Shown here: positions 26,067 to 34,957 of the stretch, piece by piece
Position numbering within the stretch: the stretch's first letter is position 1
Layout: every line of letters begins with the position of its first letter
Origin: Fimbriimonas sp.
Lineage (GTDB): Bacteria; Armatimonadota; Fimbriimonadia; Fimbriimonadales; Fimbriimonadaceae
Assembly: GCA_031292555.1 (NCBI GenBank)
Contig: JARLGV010000030.1
Span: forward strand, 99,755 to 163,754
Direction of reading: 5' to 3'
Length of the DNA stretch: 64,000 nucleotides
Translations under genes and position numbers: made by a program
Notes under the pieces: model-generated
What the model was told of the DNA's origin: nothing
The model's database searches: none
What the model saw: the letters and a program-made list of their open reading frames with translations, nothing else

Positions 26067-26477
26067 TCAGTCGATTTCCAACGATTTGAACCGCTTCTCG
26101 GTCGTATTGACGTTTTCGGACAGTATCGCGTAAGCCTGCTGAACTCTGCCCTGGATTTCGGCTGCCTGTCTGCCTTCGTTGGAGCCTTCCGGGAACTTTG
26201 AAGGGTCGCTGCGGCTGTTCAGGCGCTCGAAGGCCTTGCGGATCTCGGCAAAGTCTGCTCCTTGTCCCACACCTAGAATCCGTCGCGCCCAATCCTTCGG
26301 ATCGACTTCGACGTGGGTGGGCTCTACCAATGGCTTACGAGGCGAACTGATCGCGGTGGTTTCAAGGGACTCGCGGAGTTCCCTTTCCTCGGGAGATTCG
26401 TCAACCTGGCGAATCCGCTCCCATTCCTGGTTCAGATAGCCCCGCATGAGATCATATGCCCGTCGCCCCGTTCCCAT
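26067..26477 (-). CDS. J-domain-like protein without the HPD motif
   Basis: A 136-residue cytosolic protein. Residues 60-120 look like a DnaJ domain: WARRILGVGQGADFAEIRKAFERLN corresponds to helices I and II, and GRVQQAYAIL to helix III. The essential His-Pro-Asp loop reads Ser90-Asp91-Pro92 followed by Ser-Lys-Phe-Pro, so stimulation of DnaK ATPase is unlikely. ATG 26477 is chosen because TAAACT ends 7 nt upstream; the longer frame to 26663 runs into the barrel gene. It follows hisS and the barrel gene on the same strand but seems to have its own promoter. Confidence 0.6.
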   Translation of the reverse strand: MGTGRRAYDLMRGYLNQEWERIRQVDESPEERELRESLETTAISSPRKPLVEPTHVEVDPKDWARRILGVGQGADFAEIRKAFERLNSRSDPSKFPEGSNEGRQAAEIQGRVQQAYAILSENVNTTEKRFKSLEID

Positions 26478-26484
26478 AGCTATA

Positions 26485-26490
26485 AGTTTA
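26485..26490 (-). promoter_or_regulatory. -10 element, leaderless-type promoter
   Basis: TAAACT on the minus strand ends 7 nt before the ATG at 26477. Confidence 0.4.
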
Positions 26491-26515
26491 ACGGATCGGA
26501 ACGCTCCGTTGCTCT

Positions 26516-27391
26516 CTAGATTCGGATACGAACCTGAGCAACGACTTGAAATAGGCTGTCGCCCCGAAAACGGATCATCGGCTCGAACGTCACGTTCCGC
26601 GACATCGCGTACGAGCCTCCCAGTCTCCAGTAGTTGTGGTGGTCCGGCGCGATCTGAGACCACGCGAGCGTTGTCGATTCGCTACGCTTGGGATCAAGTG
26701 ACAACCCGACATCCAATACGGCGGTGTCGCGGTCGGAAGACGTTTCGCCGTAGCGAAAGCTCACAGCCTCGGCACGAAGAGACCAATGGCCGAGGAACCG
26801 CTTGGATGCATCGAGGCCGAAGACTTGCTTCCAGCCGTGCCCCTTTCCGGGAGCATCCTCCGGTCTTCTCACGTCAGTCAACGAAGTGCCGGCAGTGCCG
26901 AAATTTCGGCCGACCGCCGCACTTACGCCGACGGTCGAGCCCAGCCTTCCGATGAGCCCATAGTCGAGACCGTTACCGGAATCACAAAAGGCCATCGTGA
27001 CGGGCAGGCCCTCCACGATCAGGTTCGTATCTCCTCGCACGGCAACCGCACTCTCATGAAGAACGTGCCCGCCACCGAATGGCAGATACTGTTTGCCTAC
27101 TCGCCATATATTCTCGTCTTCGATGTAGTACTCGTCAAATAGGTCATTCCCGGCGTCACCTGGTATGTGCTGGAGCTTCTCCGTCACATTGACACGGAAG
27201 CCTTGGTCAGTGAAGAATGACAACCCCAAAATACTAGGGCGTCCCATGACGTCGTAGAAGTTGACCAACGGCGTCGTATGCGGTTGCATGATGTAGCTAA
27301 TCGTCGCGTCGAGACGCACTCGAATATCGGGAATCTGCGCCCATGTCGAGCCGCAGCACGCCAGCCCAAGCGCGACGGCAATCCGTTTCAA
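26516..27391 (-). CDS. Predicted outer-membrane beta-barrel protein
   Basis: A 291-residue exported protein with signal peptide MKRIAVALGLACCGSTWA. The mature part alternates polar and hydrophobic residues in short strands with turn-rich loops (GWKQVFGLDASKRFLGHWSLRAEAVSFRYGE; NVTFEPMIRFRGDSLFQVVAQVRIRI), and it ends in a strand, as outer-membrane barrels do. A porin or barrel of 10-14 strands is plausible. The terminal residue is Ile rather than the usual Phe. It overlaps hisS by ATGA, an odd pairing of housekeeping and envelope genes. No named family recognised. Confidence 0.6.
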   Translation of the reverse strand: MKRIAVALGLACCGSTWAQIPDIRVRLDATISYIMQPHTTPLVNFYDVMGRPSILGLSFFTDQGFRVNVTEKLQHIPGDAGNDLFDEYYIEDENIWRVGKQYLPFGGGHVLHESAVAVRGDTNLIVEGLPVTMAFCDSGNGLDYGLIGRLGSTVGVSAAVGRNFGTAGTSLTDVRRPEDAPGKGHGWKQVFGLDASKRFLGHWSLRAEAVSFRYGETSSDRDTAVLDVGLSLDPKRSESTTLAWSQIAPDHHNYWRLGGSYAMSRNVTFEPMIRFRGDSLFQVVAQVRIRI

Positions 27392-28644
27392 CGCATTGCC
27401 TTCAATTTGTCCAATACTTCGCCGACCGGCGATTCGATCTGCTCACTCGTGCCCAGTTTCTTGATCTGGACGGTGCCCTTGGCGCATTCTTCGTCGCCGA
27501 GGATCAGGGCGAATCGGGCGGCGCTCTTGTCCGCTTGCCGCAACTGGGACTTCATGCTACGTTCCTCAATGTCTACCAAGACGGAGAGTCCGGCATCTCG
27601 CAGTGTTCTGGCCAATCCCTGGCAGGCTGCCCGGGCTGACTGCGCCGCCTGCACGACGAACGCGTCCGGTCCGGGTGGCGCGCCGAACAGCCCGAGATCG
27701 TCCATCACGATGATCGCCCGTTCTATGCCCATTCCGACACCGACGCTGGGAGTCGAAGGGCCGCCCAACTCTGCGATAAGGTCGTCGTATCGGCCTCCGC
27801 CGCAAAGGGCGCTTTGAGCGCCAAGGCGGGTTGACTGCACCTCGAACACCGTCTCTGTGTAGTAGTCCAAGCCACGTACGATCTCGGGCGCCAATCGGTA
27901 GGGCACATTCGCCTCGGTCAATAACTCTTGGATACGGTCGAATCGTTGCCGGGATTCGTCCTCCAGGAAATCGGTAACAGGTGGAACCGACTTCACTGCC
28001 TCCTGTGCGTCGGGGTCCTTACTGTCGAGTAGGCGGAGCGGGTTCTTTCGGACCTTCTCTTGAATCTCTGTCGATTGGCCGGCAAGATATGCCTTTGTCC
28101 GCTCCAAAATCGCTTCGCGAAAGGCGTGACGGCACGCGCTTCGACCTAGTGAGTTCAGCATCGCAACGGTCTCCGTGATTCCCAGTTCGCGATAGAACCG
28201 CATCGTGATTTCGATGATCTCGGCATCTGCCGCCGGAGACGCCGAGCCCACCAACTCCAATCCGGCTTGGTGCGGCTCTCTAAGCCTTCCCTTCTGAGGC
28301 CGTTCGTATCGAAAGAACGGCGTGACGTATGACATCCGCACGATCGTTCCCGGTGGGCAAAGATTGTGCTGCAACAGGGCACGCATTGCGGGGGCGGTTC
28401 CTTCGGGCTTCAGAGTGATGCTTCGATCGCCCTTGTCCGTAAAGGTATACATCTGCTTTGTGACGATGTCGCTCGTTTCGCCGGCTGTCCGTGCAAAGAG
28501 ATCGGTGTCCTCGAACGTCGGAGTACGGATCTCACAATAGCCGAAGAGGCGCGAGACCTCGCGAAATGTGTCCTCAATCTTGTGCCACTTGTAAGAGTCT
28601 GCCGGCAAGACATCTTCCGTGCCTCTCGGAGCCTGGAATCGCAT
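27388..28644 (-). CDS. hisS: Histidyl-tRNA synthetase
   Basis: A 418-residue class II synthetase that charges tRNA-His. Motif 2 region MSYVTPFFRYERPQKGRLREPHQAGLE and the histidine-specific signature RGLDYYTETVFEV are present, as is the C-terminal anticodon-binding domain (VLVDIEERSMKSQLRQADKSAARFALILGDEE). The family start RFQAPRGTEDVLP fixes the ATG at 28644; an upstream in-frame start would add 20 residues. CACAAT ends 7 nt before it. In motif 2 the common R-E-F-H-Q is R-E-P-H-Q, a mild change. Confidence 0.95.
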   Translation of the reverse strand: MRFQAPRGTEDVLPADSYKWHKIEDTFREVSRLFGYCEIRTPTFEDTDLFARTAGETSDIVTKQMYTFTDKGDRSITLKPEGTAPAMRALLQHNLCPPGTIVRMSYVTPFFRYERPQKGRLREPHQAGLELVGSASPAADAEIIEITMRFYRELGITETVAMLNSLGRSACRHAFREAILERTKAYLAGQSTEIQEKVRKNPLRLLDSKDPDAQEAVKSVPPVTDFLEDESRQRFDRIQELLTEANVPYRLAPEIVRGLDYYTETVFEVQSTRLGAQSALCGGGRYDDLIAELGGPSTPSVGVGMGIERAIIVMDDLGLFGAPPGPDAFVVQAAQSARAACQGLARTLRDAGLSVLVDIEERSMKSQLRQADKSAARFALILGDEECAKGTVQIKKLGTSEQIESPVGEVLDKLKAMR

Positions 28645-28651
28645 GGCGTTA

Positions 28652-28657
28652 ATTGTG
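28652..28657 (-). promoter_or_regulatory. -10 element, leaderless-type promoter
   Basis: CACAAT on the minus strand ends 7 nt before the hisS ATG; the same hexamer precedes the gene at 49706. Confidence 0.35.
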
Positions 28658-28699
28658 GCATGCCCTGACCGGGACCCACCGCACGGACATCGCGCAGGA

Positions 28700-28786
28700 G
28701 TCATAGCCGCTCAGCTCCGGGCTATGGGAAGGAGGGGAGATCGGTAGATTGTGATGAAACCCTCCCCGCTCCCCATAGCTCGATGG
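28700..28786 (-). repeat. Imperfect hairpin, possible terminator and dispersed repeat
   Basis: On the minus strand GCTATGGGGAGCGGGGAG pairs imperfectly with CTCCCCTCCTTCCCATAGC. The loop contains GGGGAGGGTTTCATCAC, nearly the same string as in the hairpin at about 8.19 kb. It lies right after the stop of the hybrid kinase gene (28788), so it may terminate that transcript. Confidence 0.4.
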
Positions 28787-28787
28787 C

Positions 28788-30467
28788 CTATACGGTCGAC
28801 CGGTGATCGGTCGGAAGGAGCCAGCGGTTCAACGCTTCCCTAACTGCCGATTCACCGATCGGTTTGGTCAGAAACTGATTAAAATCGGCTGAGCGTCTCA
28901 ACGTGTCCTCGCCTAACGAGGCGGACGAGGTCACTGCGATCATCGGTACAGACGCCTTCGAATTGGATAGAGTCCGAACGTGCCGCGCGATCTGAACGGC
29001 TTCCATATCAGGCATTTTCACTTCTAGAAAGGCCAGATCGAAACCGCCCGCCACTAGTCGCGCGACAGCGTCGGATGGAGACGAAATCCACTCGACCTCC
29101 ACTCCATTTTTCTCGAGCATTGCCGTCAAGACCATGGCGTTGATCTCGTTACTTTCGAAAACCATCGCCTTACGGTTACTCGAAATTGCGATTGAACCGT
29201 CTTGAAGGTCGAAGAGGGACGCATAAGGCAAGCCTAGGTCGAACCAGAAGGTACTTCCCCGGCCCAGTTCGCTCTTGACCCGAATTCTAGCGCCGATCGC
29301 TTCGGCAAGCTGCCGGCTGATCGAAAGCCCGAGGCCGGCGCCACCGCCTCGGTGTTCAGGGCCCTGGTCCAGTTGCACGAACGGCTCGAATATCTTGTCC
29401 ACTGCATCGCCTGGTATCCCCGGACCCGTGTCTCGGATCTCGAATCGCCCGACGACGCCTTGATCGTCTTCTTCCAGTTGAGACACCCTTACATCAATCG
29501 AGCCTGCCGCTGTGAACTTCATCGCATTGCCGATCAGGTTCGCCAATATCTGACGGAGCTTCCATTCGTCAGCCATCAGATACTGTCGCAGTTTCTCGTC
29601 GACAAAGAAGGTCAGTGCAAGTCCCTTTGCCACCGCCAATGGGCGCATGAGTTCCAGTGAATGCACAACCACATCGTGAAGATCGATCTTCGACATTTTG
29701 GCCGTTTGGCCACACGCTTCGTTCCTGGAGTAATCGAGAATATCGCCTAGCAGGCCTAACAAGTTCTCCGCACTCTTCTCGATTGTCTTCACGTAGTATT
29801 TCTGCCGATCGGTGAGGGGGCCCTCCTCTAGGAGAGTCGAAATCCCGATAATTCCATTGATCGGCGTGCGCAACTCGTGACTGATGTTGTTGAGAAATGT
29901 GCGTTTCGTGCGATCGGTGTCGGTGATGACGCCCTTTTCCTGCGCCACGACCTCGGTTTGAGCACGAAGGGTGATCTTGGCTTTGCGCAACTCAAATTGG
30001 CACACCACTTGGCGAGCAAGTGCCCGTAACATCTCCACCTGATCGACCGAAATCCCGCGAGTTTCGCGATCGAAGATGGCCAGAGCTCCCATCGCATACC
30101 CTTCCGGGTTCACGAGTGGAACGCCGGTATAAAAACGGAATCCTGGCTTTCCCAGCACCAAGTCGTTATCGGCAAATCGCTTGTCGTGCAGGGCGTCAGC
30201 AACGATCATCACCTGATCCGGCTTCAGAATGGCATGAGTACAAAACGATAGATCGCGATCCGTGTCTCGAAAGCCGATGCCGATGCGAGATTTGAGCCAT
30301 TGTCTATCTTCGTCGATCAGGCTAATGCAGGCCATTGGAGCCTTGCACACTGAAGCGGCCAAAACTACGAGATCATCATACGCCATCTCGTCCACCGTAT
30401 CGAGCAACTCGTACTGCCTTAGCGAGGCGAGTCTCGCGGCTTCATATTCGGGTATCGGCGCCTTCAT
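28788..30467 (-). CDS. Hybrid histidine kinase with GAF domain and degenerate receiver (paralogue B)
   Basis: A 559-residue soluble sensor kinase. Domains in order: N-terminal LRQYELLDT motif and GAF (about 20-165), HisKA with phospho-acceptor His197 (NISHELRTPINGI), HATPase_c (about 300-412; NLIGNAMKF N-box, DTGPGIP and GAGLGLSI G-boxes) and a C-terminal receiver (about 433-550). In the receiver the phospho-acceptor Asp is Glu482 (AFLEVKMPD) and the acidic pair is Glu438-Ser439, while Lys535 is kept. The receiver therefore cannot be phosphorylated in the usual way, and Glu may mimic the active state. It has no membrane segments. It is a tandem duplicate of the next gene, His197 being at the same position in both. 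Confidence 0.9.
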   Translation of the reverse strand: MKAPIPEYEAARLASLRQYELLDTVDEMAYDDLVVLAASVCKAPMACISLIDEDRQWLKSRIGIGFRDTDRDLSFCTHAILKPDQVMIVADALHDKRFADNDLVLGKPGFRFYTGVPLVNPEGYAMGALAIFDRETRGISVDQVEMLRALARQVVCQFELRKAKITLRAQTEVVAQEKGVITDTDRTKRTFLNNISHELRTPINGIIGISTLLEEGPLTDRQKYYVKTIEKSAENLLGLLGDILDYSRNEACGQTAKMSKIDLHDVVVHSLELMRPLAVAKGLALTFFVDEKLRQYLMADEWKLRQILANLIGNAMKFTAAGSIDVRVSQLEEDDQGVVGRFEIRDTGPGIPGDAVDKIFEPFVQLDQGPEHRGGGAGLGLSISRQLAEAIGARIRVKSELGRGSTFWFDLGLPYASLFDLQDGSIAISSNRKAMVFESNEINAMVLTAMLEKNGVEVEWISSPSDAVARLVAGGFDLAFLEVKMPDMEAVQIARHVRTLSNSKASVPMIAVTSSASLGEDTLRRSADFNQFLTKPIGESAVREALNRWLLPTDHRSTV

Positions 30468-30614
30468 CTCATCACACTCAACGCCTCGAGGGACATGCCC
30501 AAAGTATAAGTCGACCAGGACCTAAAGACACGTCACTGTTTTCCTCTACCGTTTTCCTTTTGGCCTTCAGGCTCCTCAGGCATGAACCAAGGGATCAACC
30601 GCGAGCTATGGGTA

Positions 30615-30668
30615 CTCTCAAACAGACAGCGCCTGGTTCCTCTGAACCGGGCGCTGTCTGTTTGGGAG
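30615..30668 (-). terminator. Very long hairpin between the two hybrid kinase genes
   Basis: Bases 30615-30639 pair with 30644-30668 over 25 bp, with only two G-T wobbles and a CTCT loop. The core AAACAGACAGCGCC / GGCGCTGTCTGTTT is perfect. It lies 20 bp after the stop of the upstream kinase (30688), so it acts as a terminator, perhaps in both directions. Confidence 0.75.
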
Positions 30669-30687
30669 CTCATGCTCTTCTAGAGTG

Positions 30688-32487
30688 TCAGCAGACGTGA
30701 GCGCCTTCTGCTTTCCGATCGTTAACCGCAACCGGTGCGCTTCCAGATGCCGCCTCCTCAGGAAGCATGATAGGCGACACGAACTTGGTCGGTGGTTGCG
30801 TGCCGACCACAGACCCCGAGCGAATCAACCATCGGTCGATGACTCTATTGATCGACGATTCGTTGACAGGCACTCTCATGAAGTCGTTAATGCCAACCGA
30901 CTTACAGAGAGATTCGATTTCCTTGCGAATCGTGGCGGTCATAGCGACGATCGGCGTCATGCATGCTGGAAATGGCATTCTTCGAACCGCAGTGGCAGCC
31001 TGAATGCCCTCGATGTCCGGCATCTTGACGGACATGAACGTCAGATCGAATCGACCTTGCTTGAGGAGCCGCAGTCCTTCGTCGCAAGTCGAAACCAACG
31101 TCACATCGCATCCCTTCTTTTCAAGCATCGACGTCAATACCATCGCGTTGACGTCGTTATCCTCTACGACCAACACTCTTCCAACGGTGGACGACAACTT
31201 TCGCGTCGACCTCGAATTCTTGGGCTTCACCCAAGCGTCTTCGTAGGGCATAGCAATATCGAACCAGAAGGTGCTACCGACGCCGACTTCGCTGATCACG
31301 TTGATCTGTGTGTCCATCTGCCGTGTCAATTGCCTCGCAATCGACAAGCCCAGACCAGCGCCGCCATAGTTCCTTTCCGGCCCTTGCTCCACCTGGAAGA
31401 ACTCCTCGAATACCTTCAAACGAAGATCGTTCGGGATACCGATCCCCGAGTCCTTGACTTCGAACCGGATGACCGCCGCATCGTATCGTTCGCCAACCTG
31501 CTTAACCTTGAGCTCCACCGAGCCTTCGCTCGTGAACTTCAATGCGTTTCCGACAAGATTGGAGACAACCTGTTCGATCTTTAGGTAGTCGCCCATGAGC
31601 TTCTGCTCAAGCCTGTCATCGACGTAGCAGTTGAAGATGAGTCCCTTGGCCATCGCCGCCGGCCTCATCATCATCATCACTCGGTCGACGAGCGCCGGGG
31701 TGTCGACGCGAGTCATCGACTTGCCTCCGTCACCGATCTCGTTCTTTGAGAAGTCCAATACGTTCGATACGATTCCGAGTAATCCCTCTGCGCTCTTCTG
31801 AATCGTTCCCAAGAACTCTGCCTGCTGATCAGTAAGCGAAGTCGAAGACATCAACGACGAAATGCCCACGATGCCGTTGATCGGCGTACGAAACTCGTGA
31901 CTGATGTTCGAAAGAAACGTTCGCTTGGCCATTGTCGCGGAGTCGGCAATGACTTTCGCCTTTTCGAGCTGCTCCGATTGAACAGAAATGACGTGCTTGC
32001 TGCGCCGCAACTCCAACTGAGCCTCAACTTGATGAGCGAGTGCGGTCAGCAGCTCTAGCTGGTTTTCTGACAAGCCTCTTGCCTCGGTGTCCATCACAGC
32101 AAGAGCCCCGAGTGGTACGCCTTCAGGTGTCATCAGAGCCACTCCCGCGTAAAACCGGATATAGGGCTCGTTTGTGACCAGTTCATTGTCGCAAAAACGC
32201 AAGTCCTTAGTAGCGTCTGCTACGATCATGGCCTCTTCCGGCTTCAGAATAACGTGTCCACAAAAGGACAGGCACCGATCTGTTTCGCGGACGTCCATTC
32301 CGACTTTTGCCTTGAACCATTGGCGATATTCGTCAACGAGGCAGACGCAAGCCATCGGCGCCTCACATACCGAAGCCGCCAATGCCGCGAGGTTGTCGAA
32401 TGCGATTTCTTCGGCAGTATCCAGGATCTCATACTGCTTGAGCACCCGAAGTCTGTATTCCTCGTTAAACGGCAAATTATCACTCAT
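30688..32487 (-). CDS. Hybrid histidine kinase with GAF domain and degenerate receiver (paralogue A)
   Basis: A 599-residue soluble sensor kinase with the same plan as its downstream paralogue: GAF (about 20-165), coiled-coil linker, HisKA with His197 (NISHEFRTPINGI), HATPase_c (NLVGNALKF, DSGIGIP, GAGLGLSI) and receiver (about 436-555). The acidic pair Glu442-Asp443 is kept, but the phospho-acceptor Asp is Ser486 (TFMSVKMPD) and the conserved Lys is Val539 (MRVPV). The receiver is thus dead by a different route from its paralogue. A 45-residue tail follows. The start at 32487 is supported by GGAAGG 5 nt upstream and by alignment to the paralogue; the frame is open 55 residues further. The output partner is unknown. 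Confidence 0.9.
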   Translation of the reverse strand: MSDNLPFNEEYRLRVLKQYEILDTAEEIAFDNLAALAASVCEAPMACVCLVDEYRQWFKAKVGMDVRETDRCLSFCGHVILKPEEAMIVADATKDLRFCDNELVTNEPYIRFYAGVALMTPEGVPLGALAVMDTEARGLSENQLELLTALAHQVEAQLELRRSKHVISVQSEQLEKAKVIADSATMAKRTFLSNISHEFRTPINGIVGISSLMSSTSLTDQQAEFLGTIQKSAEGLLGIVSNVLDFSKNEIGDGGKSMTRVDTPALVDRVMMMMRPAAMAKGLIFNCYVDDRLEQKLMGDYLKIEQVVSNLVGNALKFTSEGSVELKVKQVGERYDAAVIRFEVKDSGIGIPNDLRLKVFEEFFQVEQGPERNYGGAGLGLSIARQLTRQMDTQINVISEVGVGSTFWFDIAMPYEDAWVKPKNSRSTRKLSSTVGRVLVVEDNDVNAMVLTSMLEKKGCDVTLVSTCDEGLRLLKQGRFDLTFMSVKMPDIEGIQAATAVRRMPFPACMTPIVAMTATIRKEIESLCKSVGINDFMRVPVNESSINRVIDRWLIRSGSVVGTQPPTKFVSPIMLPEEAASGSAPVAVNDRKAEGAHVC

Positions 32488-32602
32488 CACTACCTTCCCT
32501 GGATCCTTATTGATCGTAGATGCAGTATATGAGCCGCAATACATGCTCCAAAGTCCCTCTTTTCCCGTACCGGAATTAAGCGTCGATACTTTCAGGGTTC
32601 CC

Positions 32603-32639
32603 AAAACGTCTACCCCGCCTTGTCTCGGCGGGATAGACG
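32603..32639 (-). terminator. Terminator of guaB
   Basis: On the minus strand CGTCTATCCCGCC pairs with GGCGGGGTAGACG (one wobble) over a 7-nt loop and is followed by TTTT. It begins about 22 bp after the guaB stop. Confidence 0.85.
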
Positions 32640-32660
32640 CGGGCAGGAGCAATCAGAAGC

Positions 32661-34139
32661 CTACTCGCCTTCCGAGCTACCCCAAGGAGACGTGTAGTTC
32701 GGGGGTTCCTTTGTGATCTGCACGTCGTGGGGGTGACTCTCGCGCAACGCCGCATTAGTGATCTTGAGGAATTCCGCCGACTCACGAAGCGTGGACAGGT
32801 CGGGCGCACCCACATATCCCATACCGGAACGCAGCCCTCCTACCAACTGGTTCATTGTGTCGGCCAGCGACCCCTTGAATGGAACACGGCCCTCGACTCC
32901 CTCCGGAACGATGACGCCTCCAACTTCCTTCACCTGCATGTAACGGTCGGAAGATCCTTGCTTCATCGCACCGACACTTCCCATCCCGCGATACACTTTA
33001 TAGGCGCGGTTGCGGAATATCTCGATTTCACCCGGGCTCTCTTCGCAACCGGCGAACATATTCCCCATCATCACGCAGCTTGCACCGGCGGCCAGACACT
33101 TCACGATGTCACCGGACGAACGAATTCCGCCATCTGCGATGGTTGGAATCCCAAGTCGATTTGCTTCGTCGCAACAATCCAATACGGCGGTAAACTGCGG
33201 CACGCCGACTCCCGCCACAACGCGGGTCGTACAGATCGATCCGGCCCCTAGACCCAACCGCAAAGCATCGGCGCCCAGAGCGACCAAGTCCTTAACGCCC
33301 TGTTTCGTCGCCACGTTGCCGGCAATGACCTTGAGATCGGGCAGCTTCGCCTTGAGCATCTTGACGCAATCCATAACCCCCTTGGAGTGACCGTGGGCGG
33401 CGTCGATCACGATGAAGTCAACTCCAGCATCCTGCAGCGCCTTCGCTCGTTCATACGGGCTACGCAAAGCGCCGATGGCTGCCCCGACAATGAGTCGACC
33501 CTTCCGGTCCTTGGTGGATAGTGGGTGATGCTTGACCTTGAGGATGTCCTTGATCGTGATGAGCCCCTGCAACCGTCCGTCGTCATCGACGATCGGAAGT
33601 TTCTCGATGCGGTGCTCGGCAAGCATCTCCTGAGCCTGTTCCAGAGTAGTTCCCACCGCCCCAGTAATCAGGTTCTTCGAGGTCATCCGCTCGGAGATCT
33701 TGCGTGTGAAATCGGTTTCGAAGCGGATGTCGCGGTTGGTCAAGATGCCAACCAGCTTTCCATCGGAGCTTACGATAGGGACGCCGGAAATATGAAAGCG
33801 CTCCATTAGGTTCAGAGCATCCTGAACCGTTTTGTCTGCCTCGAGCTTGAATGGTTTGGTGATGACGCCGCTCTCAGAGCGCTTCACTCTATCGACTGAC
33901 TCCGCTTGGAGTTCGATGGACATGTTTCGGTGGAGTACGCCGACTCCGCCTTCACGGGCGATTGCAATCGCCAAACGGGCATCGGTGACGGTGTCCATGG
34001 GAGCGGACACGATTGGAACGCGAAGGGTGATCCCTTCTAATAAGGTCGATGAAAGGTCGACCTCGCTGGGCAGGACGGCGGTTCGTTGAGGAATTAATAG
34101 GATGTCGTCGAAGCTGAGACCTTCGCGAAAAGCGGGCAT
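32661..34139 (-). CDS. guaB: Inosine-5'-monophosphate dehydrogenase
   Basis: A 492-residue enzyme of normal length that converts IMP to XMP, the first step towards GMP. The N-terminal barrel start (REGLSFDDILLIPQ) is interrupted by two CBS domains (about residues 95-205; HISGVPIVSSDGKLVGILTNRD and HRIEKLPIVDDDGRLQGLIT). The active-site loop GAGSICTTRVVAGVG contains the catalytic Cys, and GGIRSSGDI and GMGSVGAM bind the phosphate. The start at 34139 is fixed by AAGGAG about 7 nt upstream and by the family N-terminus. Confidence 0.97.
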   Translation of the reverse strand: MPAFREGLSFDDILLIPQRTAVLPSEVDLSSTLLEGITLRVPIVSAPMDTVTDARLAIAIAREGGVGVLHRNMSIELQAESVDRVKRSESGVITKPFKLEADKTVQDALNLMERFHISGVPIVSSDGKLVGILTNRDIRFETDFTRKISERMTSKNLITGAVGTTLEQAQEMLAEHRIEKLPIVDDDGRLQGLITIKDILKVKHHPLSTKDRKGRLIVGAAIGALRSPYERAKALQDAGVDFIVIDAAHGHSKGVMDCVKMLKAKLPDLKVIAGNVATKQGVKDLVALGADALRLGLGAGSICTTRVVAGVGVPQFTAVLDCCDEANRLGIPTIADGGIRSSGDIVKCLAAGASCVMMGNMFAGCEESPGEIEIFRNRAYKVYRGMGSVGAMKQGSSDRYMQVKEVGGVIVPEGVEGRVPFKGSLADTMNQLVGGLRSGMGYVGAPDLSTLRESAEFLKITNAALRESHPHDVQITKEPPNYTSPWGSSEGE

Positions 34140-34253
34140 TTGGGCTCCTTGGCTTTTCACCTGATTATGGCTTGCCCGGGCAGTTCCGCGCTACAGGAAC
34201 CGCCACGGATTGGAGTCGACGCTATATCGACGGGCCAAGAACTTCCACTCTGC

Positions 34254-34802
34254 TTATTCCTGCATCTGGTATTTGAGAAGGGCGCCACCGCCTAAAAGTA
34301 TCGCCAGGACATTGATCAAGTCCACGTTGGTAAGTCCGGCTATCAAACAGATCGTCGCCCCAGCCAGAAACACGTATGGAGGAAACACTGGAAGCGAAGC
34401 CTTCGTTCGGTCGATCAGATACCCGACGCCTGCAAGGACCAATCCCAAACCTCCAACGATAATCGAGCAGTACCCAAACGAGAATCGAGCCATGTAATCG
34501 AACTGGCTGATGAGTAATCCAACGGCGCCGATGCTGATCGTAGCCCAACCGGCCATCTCGCCGCCCGAGTCATCGGCTTCGATCCCATCGTCCATCCCTT
34601 CCCTTACGGAGAAGTAAATGAAGACGAGCAGGGCAACGATCAGCACCCAAAGCGGAGTTAGTTCTGGTGAGTCAAATCTCGCCACACCGTAGCGCCAATG
34701 TATCGGCACCGATGCGGGGAGCATTGGGAAGACCTTTATCGCATAGGCTATGCCTGTAACGAATGCGACGATCTGAATAACAAGGCATGTCCTCAAGCTC
34801 AT
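34254..34802 (-). CDS. Multi-pass membrane protein, DUF1648-like
   Basis: A 182-residue protein with about five hydrophobic helices (residues 5-25, 48-66, 85-103, 108-130 and 136-165). The first loop holds FPMLPASVPIHWRYG, which resembles the DUF1648 motif (P-x-x-P-x-H-x-x-x-G) found in SdpI-type immunity and transport-like proteins. AAGGGG lies just before the ATG. Stand-alone gene upstream of guaB on the same strand, separated by 114 bp. Function unknown. Confidence 0.65.
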   Translation of the reverse strand: MSLRTCLVIQIVAFVTGIAYAIKVFPMLPASVPIHWRYGVARFDSPELTPLWVLIVALLVFIYFSVREGMDDGIEADDSGGEMAGWATISIGAVGLLISQFDYMARFSFGYCSIIVGGLGLVLAGVGYLIDRTKASLPVFPPYVFLAGATICLIAGLTNVDLINVLAILLGGGALLKYQMQE

Positions 34803-34957
34803 GGCAACCCCTTCGCCGCCATTCGATATATGATTGCCGAACCCGACAACTCAACGCGTTGTCATCTTCGAGAGCGGCGTTGATGTTTCTCTATAGTTAG
34901 GCGGTTCCTCCGCTTGAGAGTTGCAATCGACGCAAAGACGGGTAGTTTAGGACCAAC

